From Himantopus leucocephalus (lineage: Eukaryota; Chordata; Aves; Charadriiformes; Recurvirostridae): DNA of 64,000 nt. Below are positions 36,801 through 51,800 of this stretch, piece after piece (the first letter of the stretch is position 1; each line of letters opens with the position of its first letter). Position numbers and translations under genes: made by a program. The stretch spans positions 8,261,829-8,325,828 of the forward strand of contig RSEF01000002.1 of assembly GCA_003993805.1 (NCBI GenBank). Reading direction: 5' to 3'. The notes beneath the pieces were generated by a model. It saw nothing but the letters and a program-made list of their open reading frames with translations. It was not told where the DNA came from and ran no database searches.

Positions 36801-39800
36801 AAAATCCTTATATTTAAGGGGCATTTCTTGTATTTCAATTTGTGCCCATTGCCTATCACCAGGCAGCACTCGGAAAAATCTGTCACCATCATCTTTACAT
36901 CCCCTGTCAGGTATTTATAGGTATTTATATGCATTGATAAGATTCCCCTGTGCCTTGTCTTTTTTGGGCTTAACAAGCCCAGCTCTTGCAGCCTCTCCTC
37001 ATATGAGAGGTGCTCCAGTCCCTTAACCATCTTTGTGGCCCTTTGTGGGACTCTCCACAGCATGTCCATATCTCTGTTGTACTGGGGAGCACAGCAGTGG
37101 ACCCAGCACTCCAGATGTGCCTCACCAGTGCTGAGCAGAGGGGATGGATCACCTCCCTCATCCTGCTGAGGGACTTTAGTTTTAAAGACAACCCACCTCA
37201 TGTGTGTTCTCTAGTTTCCCTGCCTGGCTTATTTTGCTGATGGTAGATTTCTTGTAGCAACATGTCCAATGTGCCCCAGTATTTCTGCTGGCCCTTTTTC
37301 TTATATTCTGTGTCTATTTCTAAAATGCTAATACTCATACCAAATATCAACATGATGTATGAATTGCCTTGAGATGAAACTGAACTCCTATATATCAGGG
37401 ATAATATTCCCTTTAGTGCCTGCAGGCTTGTTCTACAGTTCCTGAGAAAAGTATACCTAATTCTTTCCAGAGTACACATCCCAGAGCGTAGCTCCATAGC
37501 AGCTTAAGCTGATGTAACTCCAGGTTGCACTGATCCTGTGTTGCCATGGGCTAGCATTCCTATTTTCCTCTCCACGCTATGAATGCTCAAGCAGCTATGT
37601 CAGGGGTTGATTGAAGGAGGTAGCTGAGCAGTTTTGTTCCTAGGAAGATTGTTTTTCAGCCAGTTTAACTGCCTGGACTGGTTCATATGCAAGGATGAAG
37701 GGAAGCGGAGGGTCAGGAATGCGGTATCCTGGTTCTAGATCAGATCAAACCGATACATTTATTGTGTGTATTGTGGCACATTTATGCCACATTGCAAGAT
37801 CAGGGAGTTCAGTTTTTCTGCCTTCCCAGACTGTGCTACTCAACACAGAGTAATATTTCTCAGATGCTTGTTTTCAGGCTGCATTAGTGGAGTGATCCTC
37901 TGAATTTATATCTCTGTGTGATTTATGAAAACATTCTTGTTCAGGTGGGGTTTCCAATCAAGCAGCTGGAGAGCCCTGCAGAGCATACATTACTGTGTTT
38001 TAGAGATAGTCCTGTTCTGCTCTCTTCTTCCTTGCTAACCTTCTGTGTGTGCATACAACTGACAAAGTCATATGTACTATGTTCACACACACAGCAGTAC
38101 AAGATGCTCAACTCTGTTAATGCATTAACCCCAAAAATGACAAGTTTGCAATCTTATTCACCTGTCACCAGTTTACCTCTCACAATACTGAGAATGTTGA
38201 TAACAGTAATTGTTTCAGATCCGTTGATCACAAGCAGCAGATTAAATTAGAGGCACTTACTATCATTTTCAGGATCGGGTCAATCTGTTGAAATGTAAGG
38301 CAAAAAAGAATTGGTTGAACTGCTGAAAGTTACTTTGTGACTCTTCATGTGTCTCGCTGCTGGGACTGTAGAAGATGAGACAAGTTTGAGTTTGGCCTCA
38401 TCTTTGCCTTGTTGAAGCAGGAGCTGTGGGTCCCTTGACCTTTTGGTTTGTCAGGGTGGTTGATTCAAGAGGGCACCACTGGGACTCCAATATACGTATT
38501 ATGCCACCGAAGTTGGAAATAAGTGACGGGTTTTTATATTCAGTTTTCTCCTTTCTTGTTAGATGAAGCTCTCATTGGCAACAGGAAGGATTCTATCAGA
38601 CCTGTAGACAAGGATCTTGACATTGTATTTAACCTTTAGGTCTTGATTTTTATGATCTTCTGAATTACATGTTGACCTGAAGGCATTTAAGCTATCAGTT
38701 CCAATAAAGGGCAGTTTCTGCCTATGTGTTTTCCTTCTCTCTTCCCCTACTCTATGATATACCAGCTCAAAGTGTGTCTGGCATGATCAGCCTTATTTTC
38801 TTTATTTTGTTGTAGGACTGAACTTAAGTGTTGGTCTGCCTCTCAATGGAAGTGCCTTTGAACCTCTGCTAATTGTTCAGTGTACCTTTTGAACTTCTGC
38901 CAATGTGCGCTTGCACATTGCATGTCCTTATTAATTTTCCTGATTTATTTTTGACTAGAAAGCTGACAGGTGTAAAGGACCCTTACAACTGTCTGACTCA
39001 CCCTTATGTATGATCAAACTTTTCAACGTCTTACAAGCTGGATGCCTTCATTCACCTGTAACATGAGCCAGGGTAAGGCTGGCTGTACAGATACTGTGTA
39101 AGGCTCTAATTCCAGCGGCAGATCTTGCTGTTTCCAGAAGAGCAAGGGCTTATTTTCTCCATCCACAGCCTTCCACTGCCTTTTGTTGTAGGTCAGAATT
39201 GCAAAAATTCTGTCGCTCATCAAATTTGTCATCATCATATCTAACTTGCTAAAATGGAAGAAAACTAATTCAGGAAGAAAACTGAATATTTTCTTTTCTG
39301 TTTTCATGAATTAAAACAGCTCCAGGAGGTTTGCAATATTACCTTTCATAAGGCAATAGGAAAGGAATTGTCCTTGCTGATCAGGACATTTCTTTTCCTC
39401 AGTGGCCCAGCTGTTCTTTGTGGCTTTGTTCAAAAAATGTTTCCGTATCCAGTGCTGGCAGTTGTCATGTTATTGTATTTGTACCTTCACTGTCATTACG
39501 GTGTCATACTGGAATGACATTGCACTTGACAGAGCTCTGATGATGTGGCCTTGATGGGGGTCCTGAGTTGCACAGTCTCTTATTGTTATGGAATAGTACT
39601 TGAAGTCACACCAAAACAGAATGGACATTGAAAAAAATGCAGGCAGATGTGTAATCCACATGTTCATTTGTTTTGAGTTTTCTCTACACTATAAATAACA
39701 GTAACGCTTGAACTCTGTTTAAAAATTAAGAAACAATATTTTTTTCCTGTGAAAATCTTGTCTTTGCTTTTTAAAGTTAAAGGTGTCATTTCTTTTGATC

Positions 39801-42800
39801 TTTAAGCTCTGTATTTACTGATTTTTGAGGTCGTTCTTAAATTGGGTATTCCTCTAGGGTTTGACTTCCCTTTTTTTTTTCCTCTTTTTCCCTCCCAACA
39901 GGGAAGAAGATTCTTGAGCTTTTTGTTCAGCTGGAATGTAAACTTCATTAAAATGATACATGGAACTGTTAAAAACCAATTACAATTCTTTCCAAGGTAT
40001 GCATCACAGTTAGATTTCTTAATGGTCGTTAAGAGCTTGGCTAAAATCTTGTTTGTCTCACACTCTAAAATACCTAGTTTATTGATAAAATATATCAGAA
40101 TCCAGAGACCTTCACATCTGCTACATATAACTACCATATTGTTTTCCCAACTTCATTTAATAGTTGCTCTGCACATGCCTATGTGTACAATTGTAAGTGT
40201 ACTAAAATGCTTGTTTAGCATTAGCTAAAGCAAATGACTTCCCTACAAACTGTGCTGCATTACTTGCAGTGTTTGTGTGAGAATTGCAGGTCCATTTCTG
40301 CTTCTGTAAGGTGTTTTTGTTTTTTTCCTATGAGCAACCTCTAATTTTATTTCGTAAAATTCTGTATAGAGACGTTCTAATAAGAAGTGACTTGCAGGAT
40401 CATAGCCTGACAGACCTGACTGACGGATGAAAAATGTTGGAATATTTTTTTCTTCTTTTTTTTTTCCCTTTGATTATTTAGTGAAACATTAGAGAAGTAA
40501 TTCATATTAAAATCGGAGGCTTTCTAATGCTTTCAGTTAGAATAATGTATACCTGTATATCTTTATAAAGAATTAAAGGCATTTGTTGTGAGATAAATGA
40601 TAAAATATCTGTGCTAATGTTTTGACTTTCCCACCATAAGAGATATTTCCTGTGTTTTTTAATAGTGCTCTGGTTTGTTAATTAACAATTAACTTTATTT
40701 TTCCGCAATTATCAGTGAAGACTTTCAAGATAATTTCTTCTTCTAAAAATAACGTCGATGCACAGAATCAAAAACTTCATGTTGTTACCTTTATGACTTG
40801 TACATAGATATGGTTAGGATGCTTGCTTGAAAGTGTTTCCTGTGTGTTAATACAGATCCTTGATGGAATACATTTCAGAAGTTTACTTCAGGGCCTGGAA
40901 GAAGGTGTCAGGAGAATTCTTAGAGGTAATACTACGCTTGAAATTTCATTTGGCTAGTTTTGAATTTCAAACTGGAGAAGATACATGACTTTTCAACCTC
41001 AGAAAGGTTCCTAAGCAAGCCTTAAGGAATTATTTCCCTACAGAAGGGGCCTCTTCAGCATTGTCAAGGAATATCAGCATGTCATGCTTTGAATGATCAG
41101 CGGCACAGAGTCTGGTTGGAGGCCTGTAACCAGCGNNNNNNNNNNNNNNNNNNNNNNNNNNNNNNNNNNNNNNNNNNNNNNNNNNNNNNNNNNNNNNNNN
41201 NNNNNNNNNNNNNNNNNNNNNNNNNNNNNNNNNNNCTCCATGGAGCCTTCTCTTCTCCAGGCTGAATAACCCCAACTCTCTCGGCCTGTCTTCATAGGAG
41301 AGGTGCTCCCAGCCCTCTTATCTTCGTGGCCCTCTTCTGGACCCACTTCAACAGGTCCACATCATTCTTGTGCTGAAGACTCCGAAGCTGGACGCAGTAC
41401 TCCCAGTGGGGTCTCACCAGAGCGCAGTAGAGGGTCAGAATCACCTCCCTTGACCTGCTGGCCATGCTTCTTTTGATGCAGCTCAGATATGGTTGGCCTT
41501 CTAGTCTGGAAGCATGCATTGCTGGCTTATGTTGAGCTTCTCATCAACCAACACCCTCAAGTTCTTCTCCTCAGGGCTGCAGTCAATCCATTCTCCACCT
41601 AGCCTGTATTTGTGCATGGGATTGCCATGACCCAGGTGCAGGACCTTGCACTTGGCCTGGTTGAACTTCATGAAGTTGGCATGGGCCCACCTCTCCAGTC
41701 TGTCCGAGTCCCTCTGGATGGCATCCCTTCCCTTCAGTGTGTTGCCTGCACCACACAGCTTGGTATCATCAGCAAACTTGCTGAGGGTGCATTCAATTCC
41801 ACTGTCCACGTCACCGACAAACGTGTTAAACAGCACCAGTCCCAGTCCTGACCCCTGAGGAATGCCACTTGTCACTGGTTTCCACTTGGACATCAAGTCA
41901 TTGACCACAACCCTTTGAGTTGGCCATCCAGCCAGTTCTTTTTCCACTGAGTGGTCCATCGGTTAAATCCATGTCTCTCCAATATAGAGACCAGGATGTT
42001 ATGCGGGACAGTGTCAAATGCCTCGCCTAAGTCCATGTAGATGACATCTGTTGCTCTTCCCTTATCCACCAACAACATAACACCATCTCATAGAAGGCCA
42101 CCAAATTTGTCAGGCATGATTTGCCCTTAGTGAAGCCATGTTGGCTGTCACCAATCACCTCCTTATTTTCCACATGCCTTAGCAGAGTTTCCAGGGGGAT
42201 TGTTAAAAAAATGAATGCAGCAATTGTATGAATCGTGTAATGATTCGGTGCAAGGAAAGATTATGAATTCCAAACAATTCTGTACCACATTTGTGATTGG
42301 TGAAAGGAAATATGTCACTAAATATCAAAATTGGGCAATTTATTTTTGTATATGCCACTGTCTTGCTGTGTGACTGTTGTATAGTTAAATTTTATTTTTC
42401 ATATAGTACTGCTGAAACATTTGGCATTTTTATGATAACTGTTGCTGTCATTCAGAATCGCAGGTACTGTAAGATACAGAACTAAGAAGGGAAGCTTATA
42501 ATTGTCCTTACTGGTATGGATTCTGCTCCAAAGCTTGAAATGTCAGTTTAATTTTAAATAACCGGTTTGATGCTCCTATCTTAGCCAGTGTACAAATCCC
42601 TAATTTAATATAGGGAAGAATAAATATTTTTCTAAAACACTAGTTATAAAGCAGAAAGGGAACTGTTAGAAGGACCTCTTTACCCCTCCTGCTTGCAGAC
42701 AGGAGAAATAATTCAGTTGTAAGAATACAAAGGATTCTGGAATTGTTTGTTTTGAAACTACTTGATTTAATCTCTGAAATCTTTAAACTGAGAATGCATA

Positions 42801-45800
42801 TTTGTAATGCATAGTTCTCTTTCTTCTTAAATTGCTTGTTTTGCAAATACTTAGATCTCACAAGCTTCCTTTGTGGCTTTTACGTACACATATTTTATAA
42901 ACTTTTATGCAACTTTTAAGTTTTTATAATCTAAGCCCTTATGTAACTTCCTCATCTTTTTATCATGTCTTTATTATGAAAAGTAAGTCTCATGCAAACA
43001 TAGACGAGACAGTTGTGCAGTGATTGGTTATTAGTATAAGAAAATACATAAGTACAAAAATAGGGATATTTATTGTGAGATAAGTAGCGATTAAGCTATT
43101 TCTTATCAAGCTCAAAAAGTCAAGAACCACTCCTCCAGGAATTCAAGCTGTTGAAGGAAGTGATTCCTTTAGAGTAGTGTGTTTGGTTGTTTGTTTGGGG
43201 TTTTTTTTTGTTTTTTATCATCTCACGCTTTTAAACTAGCTTTTACTGGGGAAAAACAGTGTTTTAAATAATTGGAAGTGAATTTCAGGACCTGTAGCAC
43301 CAGATGAAGCTTAAAAGAAATCTCTGAAAATTAACTGAACAAAAATTAACTGAACAAAAAATTTAAATATTGTTTAAGAAGGTTCTGAAAGTTCTTCAGA
43401 ATAGTACAAGCATAAAGGTAAAGAAACATTACTCATTTAAATAACTGCAGGCTCCTCTGCATGGAAAAGTTGGTGTGGGATAAAATAGGATATGAGTTTA
43501 AAGTCCTAGATTCTACATCTGTGGAAGACATTTACTCTATTATAAGCTTGAATATGCAAATACATTTGGGATAAATTCCAATTAATTAAAGGCAGGAATT
43601 TAAAATGTGGGTACTCAGTTCAGAATTAAAGTGAGCTTAATGGAATTCAGTGTAATGCACTTAGAAAGTCTATGAAAATTAACTTTCTGGAATGGCCGTG
43701 GTAGACAAGGTCTAGGTTATTGCACAAAAACATACTTGAATTAATTGTCACATTAAATATTAGTGCAGAAGAGCTATTTCACCCTGAATTCCCATATTAG
43801 CTTTTTATGAATTAATTCTTCAATATAGGCAAGCTCAAAGTTAAAGGATTTTATACAGCATTATGGGATTGAATTAAGTATTATATTCACTTTTAAACTG
43901 TTGGTATTTTCCATGATAAATAACGTAAAACTCAAGTCCCTAAATAAAGAATGTAAATATGGGCTTTATTTGCCTTTGTAGTATTAAATTTAGAATTGCT
44001 ATTAATTTTGTTGGCTTGAAGAATTTGGAATTTTTTGGTTCTACCTAGAGATGGGACCTACCACATGAGGATCGGTCCAGAAGGGAAACACAAAATAAAT
44101 TGTAAATGAAGTAATTGTTGCTCATTTCCTTTGTGTTTTTCTGGTTTTATTTGCCATTAGTTTATTTAGTTCTAAATATTATGTAGTTATTCTTGTTTTT
44201 CTTTTTCATGCCTTTGATCTGAATTTCTCTTGTGACAAGGGAAGAAGAAAATTGGATGATTAGAATAGTCAGGTGGTTCCCTGAACTGTCTCTTATCTTG
44301 CTGTTAAAATTAAGCCTACTTTGCTTGGTTTATTAGACTATATATATACATACACACCCCTTTCTTTTAACTCGGACCGAATAGCTGAAAAAAATTCTTC
44401 CTTCCAAGAGAAGTGAAGAGAAGCTGTTATCATTGCACTGCTGTCTGATAAATAAAACATAGTGGGATGGTTAGATTTCAGGTTTCTCCCTGAGATACCC
44501 TGAATCTCATCTTTTCTTCATTTCATTGCCTGCTCTCTTTTTCTCTCTTTAAAGAGTCCACAGGGCCAGTTATTTTTTACTGACTGTCTCAACACAGAAA
44601 TGTGAATTTTTCTTCACATTTGGGGTTCTACAACCAGTGAAATATGTAGCGTAACACACTGAAAACTATTACAAATGGTCAAACGTCTGAGGGTTATGAG
44701 GCTTGCCTTGGATTTTTGATGAGCTGCCTGGAGCTCAAAACATGGTCCTATTACTTATGTGCATAGATGCAGAACTGAATATGTTTATGTTGGGTACGTT
44801 ACTCTCCAGGCTTGCTGGTACTTAGTTTCTAAATACTGTTTTCTTGAAGAAATACACTTAAGCTTTTCCATTAAATCACCTGTCTCTTGACAGGCAATTT
44901 AATTAATTAGATCTGGTTGAATTCAAGATTCTTGTATTCTGAAGAGAAGCTCTAAGATGACCAAGAGAAAACCAATTGCTTTTAATTTATTCAGTGTTAC
45001 AGGGAGCAGAAGGGCTCTGACTGTGACTCTTCAGGATCATTGAAGTTGATATGCCTTGAAAGCTGATTGTACTAATAACTGAAGTTTTACTGAATGGGCA
45101 TAAATGTAAAGTCAAAAAAAATAAAAATCGGATATTACTGTAAGTTCTTCCATACATTTAAAGGTTCATCTCTTCCATCTACTAAATTAAAAATACTAAC
45201 TTGCTAGAAGCGTTTGGAGAGCAGTATTTGACAGTATTTAATATCAAATAATATATGATATTAAAAGTCTGTACTTACTGAAAAAATATTTTTTCCTTCA
45301 TTGTAACAGGCCAGAAACTCAGAAGTTCGATCGAATGCAGCATTTTTGTTTGTTGATGCTTTTCCTGTTCGTGATCCCAGTTCTAATGCTGAAGAGATGG
45401 ACAATGAAATTCAGAAACAGTTTGAAGAACTTTTTGTAAGTTTTAAGGAAACTAAAATGTTAAAAATGAAACTTTCATCAAAACTAACTCAAAAATAAGC
45501 TGTTGATGCCATCAAAATTTCTTAAATTTCAGGATAGTATTCATAGGGAAATATAGGCCTGTGATGCAGAAAATACAAAAATAAATGAATATTTTAAATT
45601 TCTGTAGTATGTTGACAACAAATCACGCAAACCATTTTCTGCTCTGAAAAGGAAATATTTGGGATTGTTATTCATTAATCTGTGAATGAAAGATGCTTTT
45701 GAAAGACTAGAAACCTGACTAAATGGATCTTGATCCTTACTTAACCTAGTACTTGTGAAGAGACCTTTACATTTAATATGTAAGCTTTCAATGGAAGTTT

Positions 45801-48800
45801 AGTACTGTGTTACTAAATGCTTTTGAAATTAAGTATAATGGAGATAACACCCTAAAAAACTCTTTACCACTCTAGATGGGTGCCAATGGGCACAGTATTT
45901 TCATTAAGAAAATGTTTGGGAAATCCTGAGTATGGTCTTTAAAAATGTAAACATCAGATAATTGAATGAGTTTCAAAGTTTTCATATTGTTGCATAAGAA
46001 CAGTGGCCAGTGTAACCTCATATATAAATAGAAGTCTAAATATGCTTAATTAAGTCACAGATGCAAGACGTAATGTGAACTGTTTTTTTAAAAAATATTT
46101 GAAAAGTCCAATTAAAAGAATTGGCCAATATTTGTCTTAATTTTGCTTCTGATTTAAATTTCCTAGTTTGCTTCATAATAAAATGACTCGAGGGAACGTT
46201 AATATTGCATTTCTTTCATAGTGTGATGATTTGCATAATGATTAAAAGGTAATGGAATGCTATTTGTTTACGATAGGTTAATGTCAAACAACAGTAGAGT
46301 CACAATAATGCGTATACTCACGTTATTATTCTTACTCTATTTGTTTTAGAGTCTCTTAGAAGATCCTCATCCAGTTGTCCGCTCTACAGGGATACTCGGA
46401 GTTACTCAGATAACATCCAAATACTGGGAGATGATTCCTCCGACAATTCTTGCTGATCTTTTAAAAAAACTAACTGGAGAGCTGGCATGTGATGCATCAT
46501 CTGCTGATGTTCGATGCTCTGTTTTTAAAGTAAATGTTTTTTTCTAAATTTAAAATCATGATTGTCACTTTTATATTTTAATTGAGGCACAGGTTTCTAT
46601 TACAGGCCACTTAAGTCAAGGAAATTACTTATTCAGCAAAATGACTTATGCAATGAAGTTCCTAATACGTGCAAGTTTTGCACATGTTTTATAAAAGCCA
46701 CACATATGGGATGAAAAAACGCCTTCTAAAATAGTGACTGTTTGGCTTTGTGACTCTCAACCACTTTGCATTTCTAGTCTTATATACGTTGTTTGGACCT
46801 GATAATTTAATTATTTTAGCTATTAGAAGTTACACTTAGACTTGAAAATGTATGCAGGCAGGTTCCAGTATGTTTCTGTGTCAGTGGTTTTAACCCATCC
46901 CTAGACATGCACAATGATGTTATGATTTTGCACCCCACTGGGTGTTTCTGAGGTTTGGATGAATATAATTACGAACTGTTTCTCTGGGAATGCTGGCCTC
47001 TCATGAATTGTTCAGTATGTTAGGATTAGTTCCTCTACATCTTTCTGGCATCTGGTAAGCAACTAATAGCTTGGACAGAAAAATGAACTCCCTAAGCAGT
47101 ATTTTCACTTAAAATTTTTATGTATGTGTCAATTCATCCTTAATTTGGAGCTATCTTCATGTTAATCCTTGCTTGCTCCACTACAACTGCATGGGGGTCT
47201 ATACTGGATAAGCAGAAAGTGCCAGTGTAAAAATAATTTCGCAAAAAAGAATGTGTTTTTAATCTGAAATCAGCCGAGTTTAGGAAGCTGATATTGCTAC
47301 TGCAAAAAATACGTGACACTCTGTCCTCAGGTAGAAGGCAAGACCGTGGCCTCAGTGTAGATCTGAAGCTGCCTCATCTGAAAAGAGTTCACTGAACATA
47401 GTTCACTGGAAATATGAAATTAACCATAGCAATTTTTACTAAAGAATATTACAGGAAAAATATGCACGCACAGTGTCTGTCCCTGCTTAATTTAACCTTA
47501 GAAGTGTCATGGTCCAGTTCAACAATTTTTAGGTACATCTTTTTGCAAATTTACTCTTCACTGTTTTTTATTTATTTAGCATAATCGTTTTTTCTTGCAG
47601 TGCCTACCAATAATTTTGGACAACAAACTAAGTCACCCATTACTGGAACAGCTTCTGCCAGCAGTCCAACACAGTCTTCATGACAATTCAGAGAAAGTGC
47701 GAGTGGCTTTTGTTGATATGCTGCTGAAAATCAAGGCTACCAAGGCTGCTAAGGTAGGATAACTGACACTTGATAAGTAGCAAGAAGGAGATAAAATCAA
47801 GGCATTTATTAAAAAAAAGAAAAACCAAAAGGTACCTTTTGAGGCAAGTGCAGTATTCCTAAAAGGAAAAAAATAATAAAAAAGTGTTCTTAATGCAGTA
47901 ATACTTTTAACTTCCATTTTTCTTCTCTTCGTATATTTAAGCATATGACTGAGTTTATTTCTGACTTGTGAATGCTGTTGCTGTTAGTCACTTCTGTCCA
48001 TTTCAAAGGTTTTAAGCCAAAAGTAGGTAGTACTATAAAGTACTTCTTTCCAGCAATTTTGTGAATACTAATGAAATCATGGTGTCCATAAAAAAAAAAA
48101 AAATAATAAAGAAATTGTGACTAGTCCTAGTGCGCTTTCAGCCTTTCCATAGCTGCTCTTCACAGAAAAATTCAGTGTATGAGATAGTACTGTGTCTGGA
48201 TATGACTACAGCAGAGATTTTATAGACATGCTAGAAAGTTTGCTTTTTAGTTGAGCCAATTACACTCTTCTCCTTTTCCTCTTCCCCCGATTTTTGACTA
48301 GTTGGGGATGATTAGTAGGTCCCGTGGCCCCTCTGTGCTTGCCTGCTTGGTTTTTTTTTTTCAGTGGCTGCTGGCATCACAAGCACTCCGCAGACCTTTT
48401 TCTCAGCGTGTTTCTGTCTTCCCTGCCCTCTGGTGGCCATGCCAGGGCAGAGCAGGCGGTACTGCCACGCTTCCTTCCAGCTGGGTAGCTCAAGGAGGGG
48501 CTCTCTCTCACCTTCTAAATGCTGAACGCCGTTACCAAATTGCTTTTTTAGTTTTATTTACTTATTTTTAGAATTTTTATTTGTCTTTTGTGGGCATGTC
48601 CCTCGATATTTTGGTATCTTTTTATAGTTTATAAAGACTTCTAAATAAATAAAAATTTTAGATAGTTTATAGAACGAACTTTGTTTTGCGTTGTGGACTG
48701 TCACTTAGGGTGATACCATCCAGCCTTAGGCATTATAGCATCTTTGAGCTCTTTCTCTACTCTTTGCTGTTAATGGTTTCCTAATTTCAATTTTATATTT

Positions 48801-51800
48801 TATTTTAATTGTTTTTTCTCTTGCTAAGCCTAATTATTAGGACATGCTTATCTTGTGCTAGGCACGTACACTGGATGAAGTCAGAAGTGTTTGTCCCTAA
48901 CATGAGAATTACCTGCTTGCCAAATGTGTGCATTCCAGCTTTGATGACAGGACCTCAAAGATATTATATTGAGATTACACCACCTCACTACCTTCCAAAT
49001 TCCCCAAAATATGCTCAGAAGATAAGATAAGTGGGAGGTCATTTTGGAATCGAGGGCTTTTGGCTTCTTACACATGGGTTCAGGATAAGGATTACAATAA
49101 TGCAACAGCAAGTTGGGTACTTCTATAATACAAACCTCAGTACACTGTCCAAGTGTACACTCAGTACACTGGCAAGTCCACAGAAAATGTGAAATGGAGA
49201 CAAGCACTGCAAGTACAAGGTATTATCATTCATAGAATCATAGAATCGTTAAGGTTGGAAGGGACCTTTAAGATCATCAAGTCCAACCATTAACCTAACC
49301 TGACAAAACCACATCTAAACCATATCCCCAAGTACCATGTCTACCCTTTTTTTAAACACCTCCAGGGATGGTGAATCCACCACCTCCCTGGGGAGCCTAT
49401 TCCAATGTTGAATAACCCTTTCAGTGAAAAAATTTTTCCTAATATCCAACCTATCCATTCTGAATGTCAGCACAAAAAGTTTCCAGCAGGGTCCTAGTAA
49501 TGTTTGTAGATCTCCTGAGCTCAACAATGTGCAGCTGTACCTTTACTTAGGCAATTGGTTCTGGTTATTGGAAATAACTGGAGGAGGCAATTCAGTTATA
49601 AATAAGTGGTAGTACTCTGAAAGATAGCTTTTTTCCCTGAAGTTTCTGCTTCAGTGGGTACTAAAACCGGGCTTTACCAGGTGAATCTGAGGTACAATGG
49701 CAGAAGAATCTCTGTAACACTGGACCTCACATTGGTGGTGCCTCTGTGTTAGGAGATGTATCACTTGGTTCACATAATCAGCAGAAACAACAGATCACAG
49801 AACTGTTGCTTTGAAAGTATTGGACTCTGAAATCTTAATTGTGATTTCTATCGTATTCTTGTGTTATTAATTATTACTTTAAAATATTCAACAAGCATAT
49901 TCCCCTAATCTGATTACGTGTCGCTTTTCTAATCTTCTTATGTATTTTTTAATACTCATTTCTACTGTACTCTGTAACCTCACAGGCACTCAGCGCTTCT
50001 TGTCCTGAGTTTTAACTCTTCATAAGATATGATATAGAAATATGATTTAAAGAACTGGCACCTACAGTCACGATTTCATCCATTAATATCAGTTTCCTGT
50101 ATAGTAAAAAACAAACAAGCTTTTTTTTAACTTGTATTAAACATCAGAAATGCTTTAAGTTGTTTTTTAATGTTGTTACTCTGTACAGTCTTTTAAAAAC
50201 AAATTATTCATGCTGGTCTTAAATGTGTAACTTTCAAACAAGAGTTTTTTGTCATTTAATATGAAAGTTCAAGCAAACAATCTTTTTAGTTTTCCTGAAT
50301 TATTCTGAATTTGCTGCCATTAAAGACAGAGGAAGAAGATAATTCTTAACTTCAAGGATTTTTTTTTAGGTATTAGTTTGTTCTTTAGTCATAATGGGTA
50401 TCTTCCATTGTGTCTGTGCTTTATTTTTATGTAGTAAAAGATTTGGATCTTCTAAGGAAAGGATCAGGTTTACATAAAAAAAAAAAATCCCACTAAGTGT
50501 TAGATGTTTTGTCAGGAACTTCCTATTTATTCAAAAACTGTAATACTAATATCTGCTAAGTTCTGGGACTAGTTTAATGCTTACTCCAAGGACCTTCCTT
50601 TTATGATAATTCTAGTAGGGGTGCCCGTAGTTTGAAACCACAGGGGAATTAGCTGCTGCAAATATTTCTACTCAAGAATAAAATAATAATTCTCAGTGCC
50701 AAGAAACCCTATTTTGGGTGTGTTTTATTATCTGAAAGTGCACAGCATAATTAGTTCAAGATTTTCTCACAAAAAATTACAAATGCGAGTAGTACTACTG
50801 CTGGCATAATGAGCCATTTAGTCTTTCTGAATTTCATAGCCTTCCATTATTGTGTTAGAAATAACCTAGAGCTCTGCTAACAATGGGAGGCACTTATGGT
50901 TTGGGCTGGTTTCGGAAAGGGTCCTCTTCTGTACAGGTTTTAGGGTGTGTAGGTAGTTTGGTCCTACTTTGTCCTATGATGAGAATATGAAACGTGGAAC
51001 ATAATGACAAATTGTATTTTGTGGTTATATCCCTGTAGAGTAAATAATTCTTCCCTATGCCTGTGGAATTGCATGAGTATTGCAGGTATATTGAGCTGGA
51101 ATTGCTTGAACCAGAGTTTTACCAGTCTGTCAGAGATACCAGGAGATTTAGAGGTGCATCAGAACAGTAAAGCAGCACTGTTGCAGCAATATGTGACCTC
51201 AAGTAAATGCTGATATTTTTGTAAAAATAAAAAATACTTATGCGTTTCTGGTAAATGCTATTTATATTTGTTGAGACTTTTGATAGACAACACTTTATAA
51301 GGTGACTGGTTTTTTCTCTTTATTTTTTTAACTCCTTTAATATATTTTTCTTTCTTTAAAAAGTTCTGGAAAATTTGTCCCATGGAGCATCTTCTGGCTC
51401 GTCTTGAAGTTGATTCACGGCCTGTGTCACGACGCATAGTGAATCTCTTATTCAACTCTTTCTTTCCCATTAACCATCCTGAGGACGTGTGGTGTGAGCG
51501 CTGCGTTACTCTAATCCAGATGAATGCAGCAGCAGCTAGAAAGTTCTATCAATATGCTTATGAATATACTGCCCCTACCAATATAGGTAAAGTACAAATC
51601 CTCATGAGTCTTTGGAAATACTAATATCGCACCATGTAATTGCTTTTTCATTTTTTTTTCTCTAACAGTGGTTTGTTGTCGCCAGATCTTTTGTTTTTGG
51701 TATAATATTGGTTTGTAGTTTTTGAAATTCTTGACACCAGCAATGAACTGTAGTGACAACGGCCATAAGATTTTTCAACAGTGAAGAGACCAAAGCTTTT

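Larger units (their letters stand above)
34172..39901 (+). other. NCAPG2: NCAPG2 long intron
   Basis: About 5.7 kb without a gene. Contents are a 70-bp-period duplication (34544-34660), a short AAGGTTTAAAT tandem near 35.85-35.88 kb and a CR1 copy (36590-37168). The rest is AT-rich single-copy-looking sequence. Confidence 0.8.
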
